A program made the translations under genes and the position numbers. This document shows, one piece after another, positions 1-11,929 of a stretch of 64,000 nt of DNA. The stretch is from NCBI RefSeq assembly GCF_025244905.1, contig NZ_CP104285.1, positions 248,001 through 312,000 on the forward strand. Reading direction: 5' to 3'. The notes below the pieces were generated by a model. The model did no database searches, was not told where the DNA came from, and saw nothing but the letters and a program-made list of their open reading frames with translations. This stretch comes from Enterobacter mori (GTDB lineage: Bacteria; Pseudomonadota; Gammaproteobacteria; Enterobacterales; Enterobacteriaceae). Position 1 is the first letter of the stretch, and each line of letters begins with the position of its first letter.

Positions 1-414
1 CTGGCAGCGTGGGAGCAACTCTCGCAAAAACCTGACCTGCTGTTTGTTGATGGACACGGTATTTCACACCCGCGCCGTTTAGGCGTTGCCAGCCACTTTG
101 GGCTGCTGGTGGATGTGCCGACCATCGGCGTTGCCAAGAAACGCCTGTGCGGCGCGTTTGAACCTCTCTCCGCCGAGCCGGGCGCGCTGGCGCCGCTTAT
201 CCATAAAGGTGAGCAGTTAGCGTGGGTCTGGCGCAGCAAGGCGCGCTGTAACCCGCTCTTTATCGCTACCGGCCATCGGGTGAGCATGGACAGCGCCCTG
301 GCGTGGGTACAGCGCTGCATGAAGGGCTACCGCTTACCGGAGCCGACGCGCTGGGCCGATGCTGTCGCCTCCTCGCGTCCGGCATTCATTCGTTGGCAGG
401 AAATTCAGCCGTGA
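1..414 (+). CDS. nfi: Endonuclease V, C-terminal part (gene cut by window start)
   Basis: The frame is open from base 1, and 137 residues remain up to the TGA; the first part (about 85 residues of a protein of about 223) lies outside the window. Endonuclease V nicks DNA one base 3' of deaminated bases such as hypoxanthine, starting alternative excision repair. The visible part has the FVDGHG motif, whose Asp belongs to the family's metal-binding acidic set, and the [12 protein letters not shown] segment next to it, both diagnostic of the Nfi family. It lies 41 bases upstream of yjaG, as in E. coli, and may be cotranscribed with it. The identification is near certain; only the start is missing. 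Confidence 0.96.
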   Translation: MAAWEQLSQKPDLLFVDGHGISHPRRLGVASHFGLLVDVPTIGVAKKRLCGAFEPLSAEPGALAPLIHKGEQLAWVWRSKARCNPLFIATGHRVSMDSALAWVQRCMKGYRLPEPTRWADAVASSRPAFIRWQEIQP

Positions 415-455
415 TTCAGGTAAACTGCGGCTAATTTTCGATTCGAGACATCATC

Positions 456-1046
456 ATGTTACAAAACCCGATTCATCTGCGCCTTGAGAAGCTGGAAAGC
501 TGGCAGCACGTGACGTTTATGGCTTGCCTGTGCGAGCGCATGTATCCCAACTATGCCGCGTTCTGCAAGCAGACGGCGTTTGGCGAAGGCCAGATTTATC
601 GTCGTATCCTGGATTTAATCTGGGAGACGCTGACGGTCAAAGACGCGAAGGTGAACTTTGACACTCAGCTTGAAAAGCTGGAAGAGGCGATCCCGGTAGC
701 GGATGATTTCGACCTGTACGGTGTCTACCCGGCTATTGATGCCTGCGTGGCCTTGAGCGAGCTGATCCACTCCCGTCTGAGTGGAGAAACGCTGGAGCAC
801 GCCATCGAAGTCAGTAAAGCATCCATTACCACCGTCGCGATGCTGGAAATGACCCAGGAAGGTCGTGAAATGACCGACGAAGAGCTGCGTGCCAACCCGG
901 CGGTTGAACAGGAATGGGACATCCAGTGGGAAATTTTCCGCCTGCTGGCAGAGTGCGAAGAACGCGATATCGAGCTGATAAAAGGGCTGCGCGCGGACTT
1001 ACGTGAGGCCGGCGAGAGCAATATTGGTATAATTTTTAACCAATGA
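456..1046 (+). CDS. yjaG: DUF416 family protein YjaG
   Basis: A 196-residue cytoplasmic protein of the DUF416 family, the same length as E. coli YjaG. It is rich in acidic residues and predicted helices, with no signal peptide or membrane segment. The start MLQNPIHLRLEKLE matches the family. The ribosome binding site is weak (GAG about 10 bases upstream), which fits translation coupled to nfi. The biochemical function is not known, so none is assigned. It sits between nfi and hupA in the conserved enterobacterial order. Confidence 0.93.
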   Translation: MLQNPIHLRLEKLESWQHVTFMACLCERMYPNYAAFCKQTAFGEGQIYRRILDLIWETLTVKDAKVNFDTQLEKLEEAIPVADDFDLYGVYPAIDACVALSELIHSRLSGETLEHAIEVSKASITTVAMLEMTQEGREMTDEELRANPAVEQEWDIQWEIFRLLAECEERDIELIKGLRADLREAGESNIGIIFNQ

Positions 1047-1232
1047 GACAACAAAACGTGATTTAACGCCTGTTTTGTCGCTCCTCGACTCTTCCCTTCT
1101 GCCCCCCGTCTGGTCTACATTTGGGGGGCGAAAAAAAGTGGCTATCGGTGCGTGTATGCAGGAGAGTGCTTTTTTGGCATTTTCGTCGCACTCGATGCTT
1201 AGCAAGCGATAAACACATTGAAAGGATAACTT
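1047..1232. other. yjaG-hupA intergenic region
   Basis: This holds the hupA promoter region. A hairpin-forming repeat (gcccccc at 1101-1107, ggggggc at 1123-1129) is followed by A residues rather than T residues, so it is not a classic terminator for yjaG. A second inverted repeat (gagtgc at 1164-1169, gcactc at 1188-1193) lies about 40 bases before the hupA start. I see no gene here. Confidence 0.5.
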
Positions 1233-1505
1233 ATGAACAAGACTCAACTGATTGATGTAATTGCGGACAAGGCTGATCTGTCTAAAGTGCAGGCTAAAGC
1301 TGCTCTGGAATCTACCCTGGCTGCTATTACTGAGTCTCTGAAAGAAGGCGATGCTGTACAACTGGTTGGTTTCGGTACCTTCAAAGTGAACCACCGCGCT
1401 GAGCGTACTGGCCGCAACCCGCAGACCGGTAAAGAAATCAAAATCGCCGCAGCTAACGTGCCGGCATTTGTTTCTGGTAAAGCACTGAAAGACGCAGTTA
1501 AGTAA
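1233..1505 (+). CDS. hupA: DNA-binding protein HU, alpha subunit
   Basis: A 90-residue histone-like protein that binds and bends DNA without strong sequence preference. It works as a homodimer or as a heterodimer with HU-beta in the nucleoid. The sequence shows the family's helical N-terminal dimerisation part ([17 protein letters not shown]) and the beta-arm segment with [12 protein letters not shown] around residues 55-67, which inserts its Pro into the minor groove. An AAGGAT ribosome binding site lies 7 bases before the ATG. Codon use is strongly biased, as for abundant proteins. Transcription probably ends at the hairpin at 1535-1554, inside the next gene. Confidence 0.98.
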   Translation: MNKTQLIDVIADKADLSKVQAKAALESTLAAITESLKEGDAVQLVGFGTFKVNHRAERTGRNPQTGKEIKIAAANVPAFVSGKALKDAVK

Positions 1506-1510
1506 GACGC

Positions 1511-2209
1511 GTGGCAGTGAACAGTTTTAACGAAGGGGCGGCAACGCCCCTTTTGTCATTCTGGCGTGGAACGCTCGCGCTGGCAGGCGTGCTGTTACTG
1601 TCAGCCTGTAGCCACGATTCCTCCCCCCCTCCGTTTACCGCCAGCGGTTACGCGGACAACCAGGGCGCGGTCAGGATCTGGCGCAAAGATTCCGGCGGCG
1701 AAGTGCATCTGCTTTCTGCCTTCAGCCCGTGGCATAGCGGCAATACGTCGACGGCGGAATATCGCTGGCAGGGAGATGACCTGTCGCTGATTGAACTGAA
1801 CGTCTACAGCAAGACCCCCGAACATGTGAAAGTGCGTTTTGACGACCATGGCGAGCTGAGCTTTATGCAGCGTGAAGTCAGCGATCAAAAACAGCAGCTT
1901 TCCAGCGATCAAATCGCCCTCTACCGTTATCGTGCCGAACAAATCCGCCAGACCAGCGATGCGCTTCGTCTGGGACGCGTTGTGCTGCGCCAGGGGCGCT
2001 GGCATGCCGATGGGACGGTGACAACCTGCGAAGGGCAGACGGTCAAGCCTGAGCTCGAATCCTGGGCAACCGAACACATTCAACGCCGTCAGCGTCATTC
2101 ATCAATGGAAGTGAGTGTGGCGTGGCTTGAAGCGCCGGAAGGCTCTCAGCTGCTGCTGGTGGCGAACGAAGACTTCTGCACCTGGCAGCCGACAGAGAAG
2201 AGTTTTTGA
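1511..2209 (+). CDS. yjaH: Putative lipoprotein YjaH (DUF1481)
   Basis: A 232-residue predicted lipoprotein of the DUF1481 family. The GTG start lies five bases after the hupA stop. The N-terminus has a hydrophobic stretch ending in a lipobox (LLSAC, Cys at about residue 33), followed by Ser at +2 after His, so membrane anchoring is expected. The rest is soluble and presumably periplasmic; its role is unknown. An intrinsic-terminator-like hairpin lies inside codons 9-15, so read-through from the hupA promoter should be limited and translation may compete with hairpin formation. The gene converges on purD with one repeat element between them. Confidence 0.88.
   Translation: MAVNSFNEGAATPLLSFWRGTLALAGVLLLSACSHDSSPPPFTASGYADNQGAVRIWRKDSGGEVHLLSAFSPWHSGNTSTAEYRWQGDDLSLIELNVYSKTPEHVKVRFDDHGELSFMQREVSDQKQQLSSDQIALYRYRAEQIRQTSDALRLGRVVLRQGRWHADGTVTTCEGQTVKPELESWATEHIQRRQRHSSMEVSVAWLEAPEGSQLLLVANEDFCTWQPTEKSF
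1535..1554 (+). terminator. hupA intrinsic terminator inside the yjaH frame
   Basis: The stem ggggcg / cgcccc with loop gcaa is followed by TTTT. It can be lengthened by two A-T pairs to 8 bp. It begins 29 bases after the hupA stop and lies wholly within the first codons of yjaH. Confidence 0.75.
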
Positions 2210-2216
2210 CGTAAAT

Positions 2217-2254
2217 CCCCTCTCCCTTGAGGGAGAGGGTTAGGGTGAGGGGGG
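2217..2254 (+). repeat. REP-like palindromic repeat (GGTGAGGG family)
   Basis: A stem ccctctccc / gggagaggg is followed by the tail ttagggtgagggg. The same stem and tail recur near 14876, 14938, 16706, 33894, 33939 and 58465. It lies 7 bases after the yjaH stop, between convergent genes. Confidence 0.8.
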
Positions 2255-2268
2255 AACAGACGGCTCCC

Positions 2269-3561
2269 TTACTCCCCCTGCTCGCGCGCAATCGCGCGAT
2301 AGCCGATATCCTGACGGCTAAAGCTGCCGTTCCAGTGAATATCCGCCATTAGCGCATAGGCGCGTTTCTGCGCCTCTGCCACGGTATGACCCAGCGCGGT
2401 TGCACACAGCACGCGTCCGCCGTTGGTGAGGACGCGATCGTCGTCGGCCAGCTTCGTACCGGCATGGAACACCTTCGCGCCGTCAATCTCTTCCAGCAGC
2501 AGGCCGTGGATTTCATCCCCGGTGCTGTAGTTGCCCGGATAACCCCCCGCAGCAATCACCACGCCCAGAGACGCGCGCTCGTCCCACTCTGAGGTTTTCT
2601 CGTCGAGCTTGCCTTCGCAGGCCGCCAGACACAGATCCACCAGATCGGATTTCATACGCAGCATGATGGGCTGCGTTTCCGGATCGCCAAAGCGGCAGTT
2701 GAATTCGATAACCTTCGGGTTGCCCTGCTTATCGATCATCAGACCCGCATAGAGGAAACCGGTGTAGGTGTTTCCTTCTGCTGCCATTCCCTTCACGGTA
2801 GGCCAGATGATGCGATCCATGGTGCGCTGGTGGACTTCGTCAGTCACTACCGGAGCAGGGGAGTAAGCACCCATCCCGCCGGTATTCGGGCCGGTATCGC
2901 CATTGCCCACGCGCTTGTGGTCCTGACTGGTGGCCATCGGCAGAACGTGCTCGCCGTCGACCATCACGATAAAGCTCGCTTCTTCGCCGTCGAGGAACTC
3001 TTCAATCACGATACGGTGGCCCGCGTCGCCAAAGGCGTTGCCTGCCAGCATATCCTGCACGGCGGCTTCCGCTTCTTCGAGGGTCATCGCGACGATCACG
3101 CCTTTTCCGGCAGCCAGGCCGTCGGCTTTGATCACAATCGGCGCGCCTTTTTCACGCAGGTAAGCCAGAGCAGGCTCTACCTCGGTGAAGTTCTGATATT
3201 CCGCCGTCGGGATGCTATGACGCGCGAGGAAATCTTTGGTGAAGGCTTTTGAGCCTTCCAGCTGTGCAGCCCCTTCCGTTGGGCCGAAAATTTTCAGGCC
3301 CGCGGCGCGGAAGGCATCCACTACGCCGATCACCAGCGGCGCTTCCGGGCCCACAATCGTCAGATCGATTTTCTCATTCTGGGCAAAGCTCAGCAGCGCC
3401 GGAATGTCGGTCACGCCGATAGCCACATTCTGCAGCGCGGGTTCCAGTGCGGTACCGGCGTTACCCGGTGCCACGAAGACCGTTTTCACTAACGGGGACT
3501 GCGCCGCTTTCCACGCCAGAGCGTGCTCGCGTCCGCCGTTACCAATGACTAATACTTTCAT
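2269..3561 (-). CDS. purD: Phosphoribosylamine--glycine ligase
   Basis: A 430-residue enzyme of purine synthesis. It joins glycine to phosphoribosylamine using ATP, giving GAR. The N-terminal domain starts MKVLVIGNGGREHALAWK, the GGREHA signature of GARS. An ATP-grasp core follows, with VIKADGLAAGKGV (about 137-149) and the metal-binding EFNCRFGDPETQ motif (about 286-297). Length matches E. coli PurD (429). It starts 15 bases after the purH stop in a purHD operon under the PurR operator at 5275-5290. Confidence 0.98.
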   Translation of the reverse strand: MKVLVIGNGGREHALAWKAAQSPLVKTVFVAPGNAGTALEPALQNVAIGVTDIPALLSFAQNEKIDLTIVGPEAPLVIGVVDAFRAAGLKIFGPTEGAAQLEGSKAFTKDFLARHSIPTAEYQNFTEVEPALAYLREKGAPIVIKADGLAAGKGVIVAMTLEEAEAAVQDMLAGNAFGDAGHRIVIEEFLDGEEASFIVMVDGEHVLPMATSQDHKRVGNGDTGPNTGGMGAYSPAPVVTDEVHQRTMDRIIWPTVKGMAAEGNTYTGFLYAGLMIDKQGNPKVIEFNCRFGDPETQPIMLRMKSDLVDLCLAACEGKLDEKTSEWDERASLGVVIAAGGYPGNYSTGDEIHGLLLEEIDGAKVFHAGTKLADDDRVLTNGGRVLCATALGHTVAEAQKRAYALMADIHWNGSFSRQDIGYRAIAREQGE

Positions 3562-3576
3562 TTTCAGCTCCGGGAA

Positions 3577-5166
3577 TTAATGGCGGAAGTGGCGCATGTC
3601 GGTGAAGATCATTGCAATGCCGTGTTCGTCGGCGGCGGCAATCACTTCGTCGTCGCGGATTGAGCCGCCAGGCTGGATCACGCAGGTGATGCCTACAGCG
3701 GCGGCTGCGTCGATACCGTCACGGAACGGGAAGAAGGCATCAGAGGCCATGGCGGAACCTTTCACTTCCAGCCCTTCATCACCTGCTTTAATCCCGGCAA
3801 TTTTCGCGGAGTAGACGCGGCTCATCTGGCCTGCACCTATCCCGATGGTCATGTTCTCTTTCGCGTAGACGATGGCATTGGATTTGACGAACTTGGCTAC
3901 CTTCCAGCAGAAGAGCGCGTCACGCAGTTCCTGTTCGCTCGGCTGACGTTTGGTCACCACGCGCAGGTCGGCTTCTGTCACCATACCCAGATCGCGGTCC
4001 TGAACCAGCAGACCGCCGTTCACGCGCTTGAAGTCCAGGCCCGGCACGCGTTCTGCCCACTGGCCGCAAACCAGTACGCGTACGTTCTGTTTCGCCGCGG
4101 TGATTTTCAGTGCCTCTTCGGATGCCGATGGCGCGATGATCACCTCAACGAACTGACGGGAGATGATGGCCTGTGCGGTTTCAGCATCCAGTTCGCGGTT
4201 GAAGGCGATAATGCCGCCGAATGCGGAAGTCGGGTCGGTTTTGTAGGCGCGATCGTAGGCATCCAGAATAGAGGTGCTCACCGCAACGCCGCATGGGTTG
4301 GCGTGCTTGACGATAACGCAGGCCGGCTCGCTGAACTCTTTCACGCATTCCAGCGCGGCATCGGTGTCGGCAATATTGTTATAGGAGAGGGCTTTGCCCT
4401 GCACCTGCTGTGCGGTCGCAACAGAGGCTTCTTTTACCTCTTCTTCTATATAGAAGGCAGCCTGCTGGTGGCTGTTCTCGCCGTAGCGCATATCCTGCTT
4501 CTTAATGAAGTTCAGGTTCAGTGTGCGCGGGAAGCGGCCAGAAGGATCTTTGCTTTCACCGTGGTAAGCCGGTACCAGGCTACCGAAGTAGTTGGCGATC
4601 ATGCTGTCGTACGCGGCGGTGTGTTCGAAGGCTTTGATAGCGAGGTCGAAACGCGTGTCCAGCGTCAGTGACCCTTCGTTGGCATCCATCTCATTAATAA
4701 TGGCGTTGTAGTCGCTGCTCTTTACCACGATGGCCACATCTTTATGGTTCTTGGCTGCGGAGCGCACCATGGTCGGGCCGCCAATATCAATATTCTCTAC
4801 CGCATCTTCCAGAGAACAGCCTTCGCGGGCAACGGTCTGGGCAAACGGGTAGAGGTTAACGACAACCATGTCGATTGGCGCGATATCATGCTGTTCCATA
4901 ATACCGTCGTCCTGACCGCGACGACCAAGAATGCCGCCGTGCACTTTCGGGTGCAGGGTTTTGACGCGTCCATCCATCATTTCCGGGAAACCGGTGTAAT
5001 TGGACACTTCGGTTACCGGCAGACCTTTATCTGCTAACAGGCGAGCGGTACCGCCTGTAGAAAGCAGTTCCACACCGCGTGCAGAAAGTGCCTGAGCGAA
5101 TTCGACGATACCGGCTTTATCAGAAACACTGAGCAGAGCGCGGCGGACTGGACGACGTTGTTGCAT
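3577..5166 (-). CDS. purH: Bifunctional AICAR formyltransferase / IMP cyclohydrolase
   Basis: A 529-residue enzyme catalysing the last two steps of IMP synthesis. The N-terminal IMP cyclohydrolase (MGS-like fold) carries [11 protein letters not shown] and the [14 protein letters not shown] segment. The C-terminal AICAR transformylase carries the KHANPCGV motif with the catalytic Lys-His. The frame is open upstream to 5187, but I chose the ATG at 5166. It gives the conserved [17 protein letters not shown] start and the family length, and has an AGGGGA ribosome binding site. First gene of purHD, repressed by PurR, with a strong hairpin in the leader (5201-5235). Confidence 0.98.
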   Translation of the reverse strand: MQQRRPVRRALLSVSDKAGIVEFAQALSARGVELLSTGGTARLLADKGLPVTEVSNYTGFPEMMDGRVKTLHPKVHGGILGRRGQDDGIMEQHDIAPIDMVVVNLYPFAQTVAREGCSLEDAVENIDIGGPTMVRSAAKNHKDVAIVVKSSDYNAIINEMDANEGSLTLDTRFDLAIKAFEHTAAYDSMIANYFGSLVPAYHGESKDPSGRFPRTLNLNFIKKQDMRYGENSHQQAAFYIEEEVKEASVATAQQVQGKALSYNNIADTDAALECVKEFSEPACVIVKHANPCGVAVSTSILDAYDRAYKTDPTSAFGGIIAFNRELDAETAQAIISRQFVEVIIAPSASEEALKITAAKQNVRVLVCGQWAERVPGLDFKRVNGGLLVQDRDLGMVTEADLRVVTKRQPSEQELRDALFCWKVAKFVKSNAIVYAKENMTIGIGAGQMSRVYSAKIAGIKAGDEGLEVKGSAMASDAFFPFRDGIDAAAAVGITCVIQPGGSIRDDEVIAAADEHGIAMIFTDMRHFRH

Positions 5167-5200
5167 GGTAAATCCCCTGGATTTCACGATTACAGAGAGC

Positions 5201-5235
5201 GTTAGATGAATTTTCCTGCGAAAAACTCATCTAAC
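5201..5235 (-). other. Hairpin in the purH leader
   Basis: Arms gttagatga (5201-5209) and tcatctaac (5227-5235) pair perfectly. Within the loop, ttttc and gaaaa add five more pairs around a four-base loop. On the transcribed strand the hairpin ends about 35 bases before the purH ATG. No T tract follows, so it is not an intrinsic terminator. Confidence 0.6.
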
Positions 5236-5268
5236 ACACCTGACGGGGCATCCTTGTTAAGCGCGAGC

Positions 5269-5290
5269 ATTTTAACGAAAACGTTTGCGC
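5269..5290 (-). promoter_or_regulatory. purH promoter -10 and PurR operator
   Basis: Read on the minus strand, GCGCAAACGTTTTCGT (5275-5290) fits the PurR consensus around the central AACGTT core. It abuts a TAAAAT -10 element (5269-5274). An operator between -35 and -10 explains repression of purHD when purines are plentiful. The match and position parallel E. coli purH. Confidence 0.88.
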
Positions 5291-5407
5291 AACGCTCGCA
5301 CATTTTCACTTTTTCGTATCATTGTGGATAAGTCTGTGTGTAAAAAGGTATAAGGCGGGGTTTTGCTGTGTAATGCAGCAGTCAGTCATTTTTCTGTCAT
5401 TTAGCGG

Positions 5408-5435
5408 TTGCGGCGGCGCGAGAACTCCCTATAAT
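5408..5435 (+). promoter_or_regulatory. rrn promoter P1
   Basis: TTGCGG (-35, 5408-5413), a 16-base spacer and a perfect TATAAT (-10, 5430-5435), followed by the GC-rich discriminator GCGCCTCC. The short spacer and GC-rich discriminator are the known features that make rrn P1 sensitive to ppGpp and initiating NTPs. AT-rich sequence upstream (about 5340-5405) is suited to an UP element and Fis sites. Confidence 0.9.
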
Positions 5436-5515
5436 GCGCCTCCATCGACACGGAACATGTGAATCACTTCACAAACAACCCGGTCGGTTGAAGAGAAAAA
5501 TCCTGAAATAACGGG

Positions 5516-5543
5516 TTGACTCTGAAAGAGGAAAGCGTAATAT
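5516..5543 (+). promoter_or_regulatory. rrn promoter P2
   Basis: TTGACT (5516-5521), a 16-base spacer and TAATAT (5538-5543). It lies about 110 bases downstream of P1, the usual tandem arrangement of rrn promoters. Confidence 0.88.
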
Positions 5544-5581
5544 ACGCCACCTCGCGACAGAGCGCTAAAGCGCGTCGCAGC

Positions 5582-5593
5582 TGCTCTTTAACA
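5582..5593 (+). promoter_or_regulatory. rrn leader boxA antitermination site
   Basis: TGCTCTTTAACA is the rrn boxA sequence that loads NusB/NusE onto RNA polymerase, which protects the untranslated rRNA transcript from Rho. Confidence 0.88.
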
Positions 5594-5725
5594 ATTTATC
5601 AGACAATCTGTGTGGGCACTCAAAGTGACATGGATTCTTAACGTCACAAGACGAAAAATGAATACCAAGTCTCTGAGTGAACATACGTAATTCATTACGA
5701 AGTTTAATTCACGAGCATCAAACTT

Positions 5726-7267
<1,542 letters not shown>

Positions 7268-7465
7268 CCTTAAAGAACCTGCCTTTGTAGTGCTCACACA
7301 GATTGTCTGATGAATGATGAACTTCTGAATGTACTTTTGAGTGCATTAAGAAGTTTTGCTCTTTAAAAATCTGGATCAAGCTGAAAATTGAAACGACACA
7401 CAGTTAATGTGTGTTCGAGTCTCTCAAATTTTCGCAATCAGAAGTGAAACATCTTCGGGTTGTGA
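7268..7465 (+). other. 16S-23S spacer without a tRNA gene
   Basis: The spacer is only 198 bases and holds no tRNA; neither a tRNA-Glu nor tRNA-Ile/Ala sequence is present. Where a tRNA would lie there is a 16-bp hairpin: arms 7320-7335 and 7340-7355, loop tttg, with one G-A mismatch and one U-G pair. The second boxA (7357-7369) and the processing sequences before 23S are kept. Confidence 0.85.
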
Positions 7466-10371
<2,906 letters not shown>

Positions 10372-10438
10372 ACAACGCCGAAGATGTTTTGGCGAAGAGA
10401 CAGACACGATTTTCAGCCTGATACAGATTAACAGAATT

Positions 10439-10558
10439 TGCCTGGCGGCTTTAGCGCGGTGGTCCCACCTGACCCCATGCCGAACTCAGAAGTGAAACGC
10501 CGTAGCGCCGATGGTAGTGTGGGGTCTCCCCATGTGAGAGTAGGGAACTGCCAGGCAT
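10439..10558 (+). rRNA. rrf: 5S ribosomal RNA
   Basis: 120 bases, TGCCTGGCGG to CTGCCAGGCAT, with the ends pairing to form helix I. It lies 67 bases after 23S. No distal tRNA follows before the terminator. Confidence 0.99.
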
Positions 10559-10568
10559 CAATTAGAAG

Positions 10569-10598
10569 AACCCCGTACCGTAAGGTGCGGGGTTTTTT
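10569..10598 (+). terminator. rrn operon terminator
   Basis: Stem aaccccgtacc / ggtgcggggtt (one G-U) with loop gtaa, followed by a six-T run. It is the only terminator seen after 5S and separates rrn from metA. Confidence 0.92.
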
Positions 10599-10678
10599 GC
10601 TTTTGTTTTTCCCCTTCCTTGAAACTTTCTCACCTTACGCTTGCAGGCTCGACATTATGCCCGTTTCTGGGTATTGTT

Positions 10679-10710
10679 AGCTGTCTGGATGTCTAAACGT
10701 TTATACGTAT
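10679..10710 (+). promoter_or_regulatory. MetJ operator of metA (four met boxes)
   Basis: Four adjacent 8-mers resemble the met box AGACGTCT: agctgtct, ggatgtct, aaacgttt and atacgtat. Tandem boxes are how MetJ with S-adenosylmethionine binds cooperatively. They lie 20-51 bases before the metA start. Confidence 0.88.
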
Positions 10711-10729
10711 GTTGTGAGGATATTAAGTT

Positions 10730-11659
10730 ATGCCGATTCGGGTGCAGGACGAGCTACCAGCCGTCAATTTCTTGCGTGAAGAAAACGTCTTCGTCATGAC
10801 GGCTTCGCGTGCGACAGGTCAGGAAATTCGCCCGCTGAAGGTGCTTATTCTCAATCTGATGCCAAAAAAAATCGAAACAGAAAATCAGTTCCTGCGTCTT
10901 CTGTCGAACTCCCCGCTGCAGGTCGATATTCAGCTGCTGCGAATCGATGCCCGTGAGTCGCGTAACACGCCTTCTGAGCATCTGAACAACTTCTACTGTA
11001 ACTTCGATGACATTCAGGGTGAAAACTTCGACGGACTGATTGTGACCGGCGCGCCGCTCGGTCTGGTTGAATTTAACGATGTCGCCTACTGGCCGCAGAT
11101 AAAACAGGTCCTGGAGTGGGCAAAAGATCACGTCACGTCCACATTGTTTGTCTGTTGGGCGGTACAAGCCGCACTGAATATTCTTTATGGCATCCCCAAG
11201 CAAACCCGCACTGAAAAGCTCTCCGGCGTATACGAACACCACATTCTCCATCCACACGCGTTGCTGACGCGTGGCTTCGATGACACTTTTCTGGCCCCGC
11301 ATTCTCGCTACGCCGATTTCCCGGTCCAGCTGATTCGTGATTACACCGATCTGGAGATCCTGGCCGAAACGGAAGATGGAGATGCTTACCTGTTTGCCAG
11401 TAAAGATAAGCGTATCGCCTTTGTGACCGGGCATCCTGAGTACGATCCGCACACCCTTGCGTCCGAGTATTTCCGTGATGTCGAAGCGGGTCTTAACCCG
11501 GATGTCCCGTACAACTATTTTCCGAAAAACGATCCGCAAAACAAACCGAGAGCGACCTGGCGCAGCCACGGGAATTTGCTTTTTACTAACTGGCTCAACT
11601 ATTACGTCTATCAGATAACACCATACGATCTGCGTCACATGAATCCGACGCTGGAGTAA
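10730..11659 (+). CDS. metA: Homoserine O-succinyltransferase
   Basis: A 309-residue enzyme that transfers succinyl from succinyl-CoA to homoserine, the first committed step of methionine synthesis. The class-I glutamine-amidotransferase-like fold shows its catalytic Cys in FVCWA (residue 142) and His/Glu in GHPEYD (235, 237). Length equals E. coli MetA. It is preceded by MetJ boxes and ends at a hairpin terminator (11704-11726). In E. coli the protein is heat-labile and a thermal limit on growth. It directly follows the rrn operon here. Confidence 0.98.
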   Translation: MPIRVQDELPAVNFLREENVFVMTASRATGQEIRPLKVLILNLMPKKIETENQFLRLLSNSPLQVDIQLLRIDARESRNTPSEHLNNFYCNFDDIQGENFDGLIVTGAPLGLVEFNDVAYWPQIKQVLEWAKDHVTSTLFVCWAVQAALNILYGIPKQTRTEKLSGVYEHHILHPHALLTRGFDDTFLAPHSRYADFPVQLIRDYTDLEILAETEDGDAYLFASKDKRIAFVTGHPEYDPHTLASEYFRDVEAGLNPDVPYNYFPKNDPQNKPRATWRSHGNLLFTNWLNYYVYQITPYDLRHMNPTLE

Positions 11660-11678
11660 TCTTCTGCACTAAACGATC

Positions 11679-11692
11679 CTAAAGCGTTTCAG
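11679..11692 (-). promoter_or_regulatory. Possible Cra (FruR) site upstream of aceB
   Basis: The minus strand reads CTGAAACGCTTTAG, close to the Cra consensus TGAAWCGWTTCA. Cra is known to activate aceBAK from an upstream site in E. coli. The position, about 240 bases before the aceB start, fits, but the second half-site is imperfect. Confidence 0.45.
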
Positions 11693-11703
11693 CTATTCAA
11701 ATC

Positions 11704-11726
11704 AGGCACCTTCGGGTGCCTTTTTT
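11704..11726 (+). terminator. metA terminator
   Basis: Stem aggcacc / ggtgcct with loop ttcg, followed by a six-T run, 45 bases after the metA stop. Confidence 0.9.
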
Positions 11727-11806
11727 ATTTCCGAAATGTCGCTCACCATTCCATTAAACTTTAATTTTAATGAAATCAATTAATTAATAGCAATTAAAAA
11801 TTAAAA

Positions 11807-11827
11807 TGGAAATTGTTTTTGATTTTA
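11807..11827 (+). promoter_or_regulatory. IclR operator of aceBAK
   Basis: tggaaattgtttttgatttt matches the IclR box of E. coli aceB and half of the palindrome TGGAAATNATTTCCA. It lies in the AT-rich promoter region about 110 bases before the aceB ATG, where IclR represses the operon in the absence of acetate or fatty acids. Confidence 0.82.
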
Positions 11828-11929
11828 GAAAAAATAGAGATAGTCTTAATTCTGCTGAGCGAAAACTACCCAACGATCTTTCGTTCGCATCGGGGGCGTG
11901 ATTTTGGATCTTTGATGAGGAGCAGAGTA

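Noticed and set aside
1101..1129. gcccccc / ggggggc hairpin after yjaG as an intrinsic terminator
   Set aside because: It is followed by A residues on the transcribed strand instead of T, and the loop is long.
7395..7425. gttcgagtctc in the 16S-23S spacer as a tRNA T-loop
   Set aside because: No acceptor, D or anticodon stem surrounds it; the same text belongs to the usual processing region before 23S.
10754..11638. Long open frame (294 codons) on the minus strand across metA
   Set aside because: It lies wholly antisense to the well-conserved metA, has no ribosome binding site, and its product has no recognisable domain. Such shadow frames are common in GC-rich genes.
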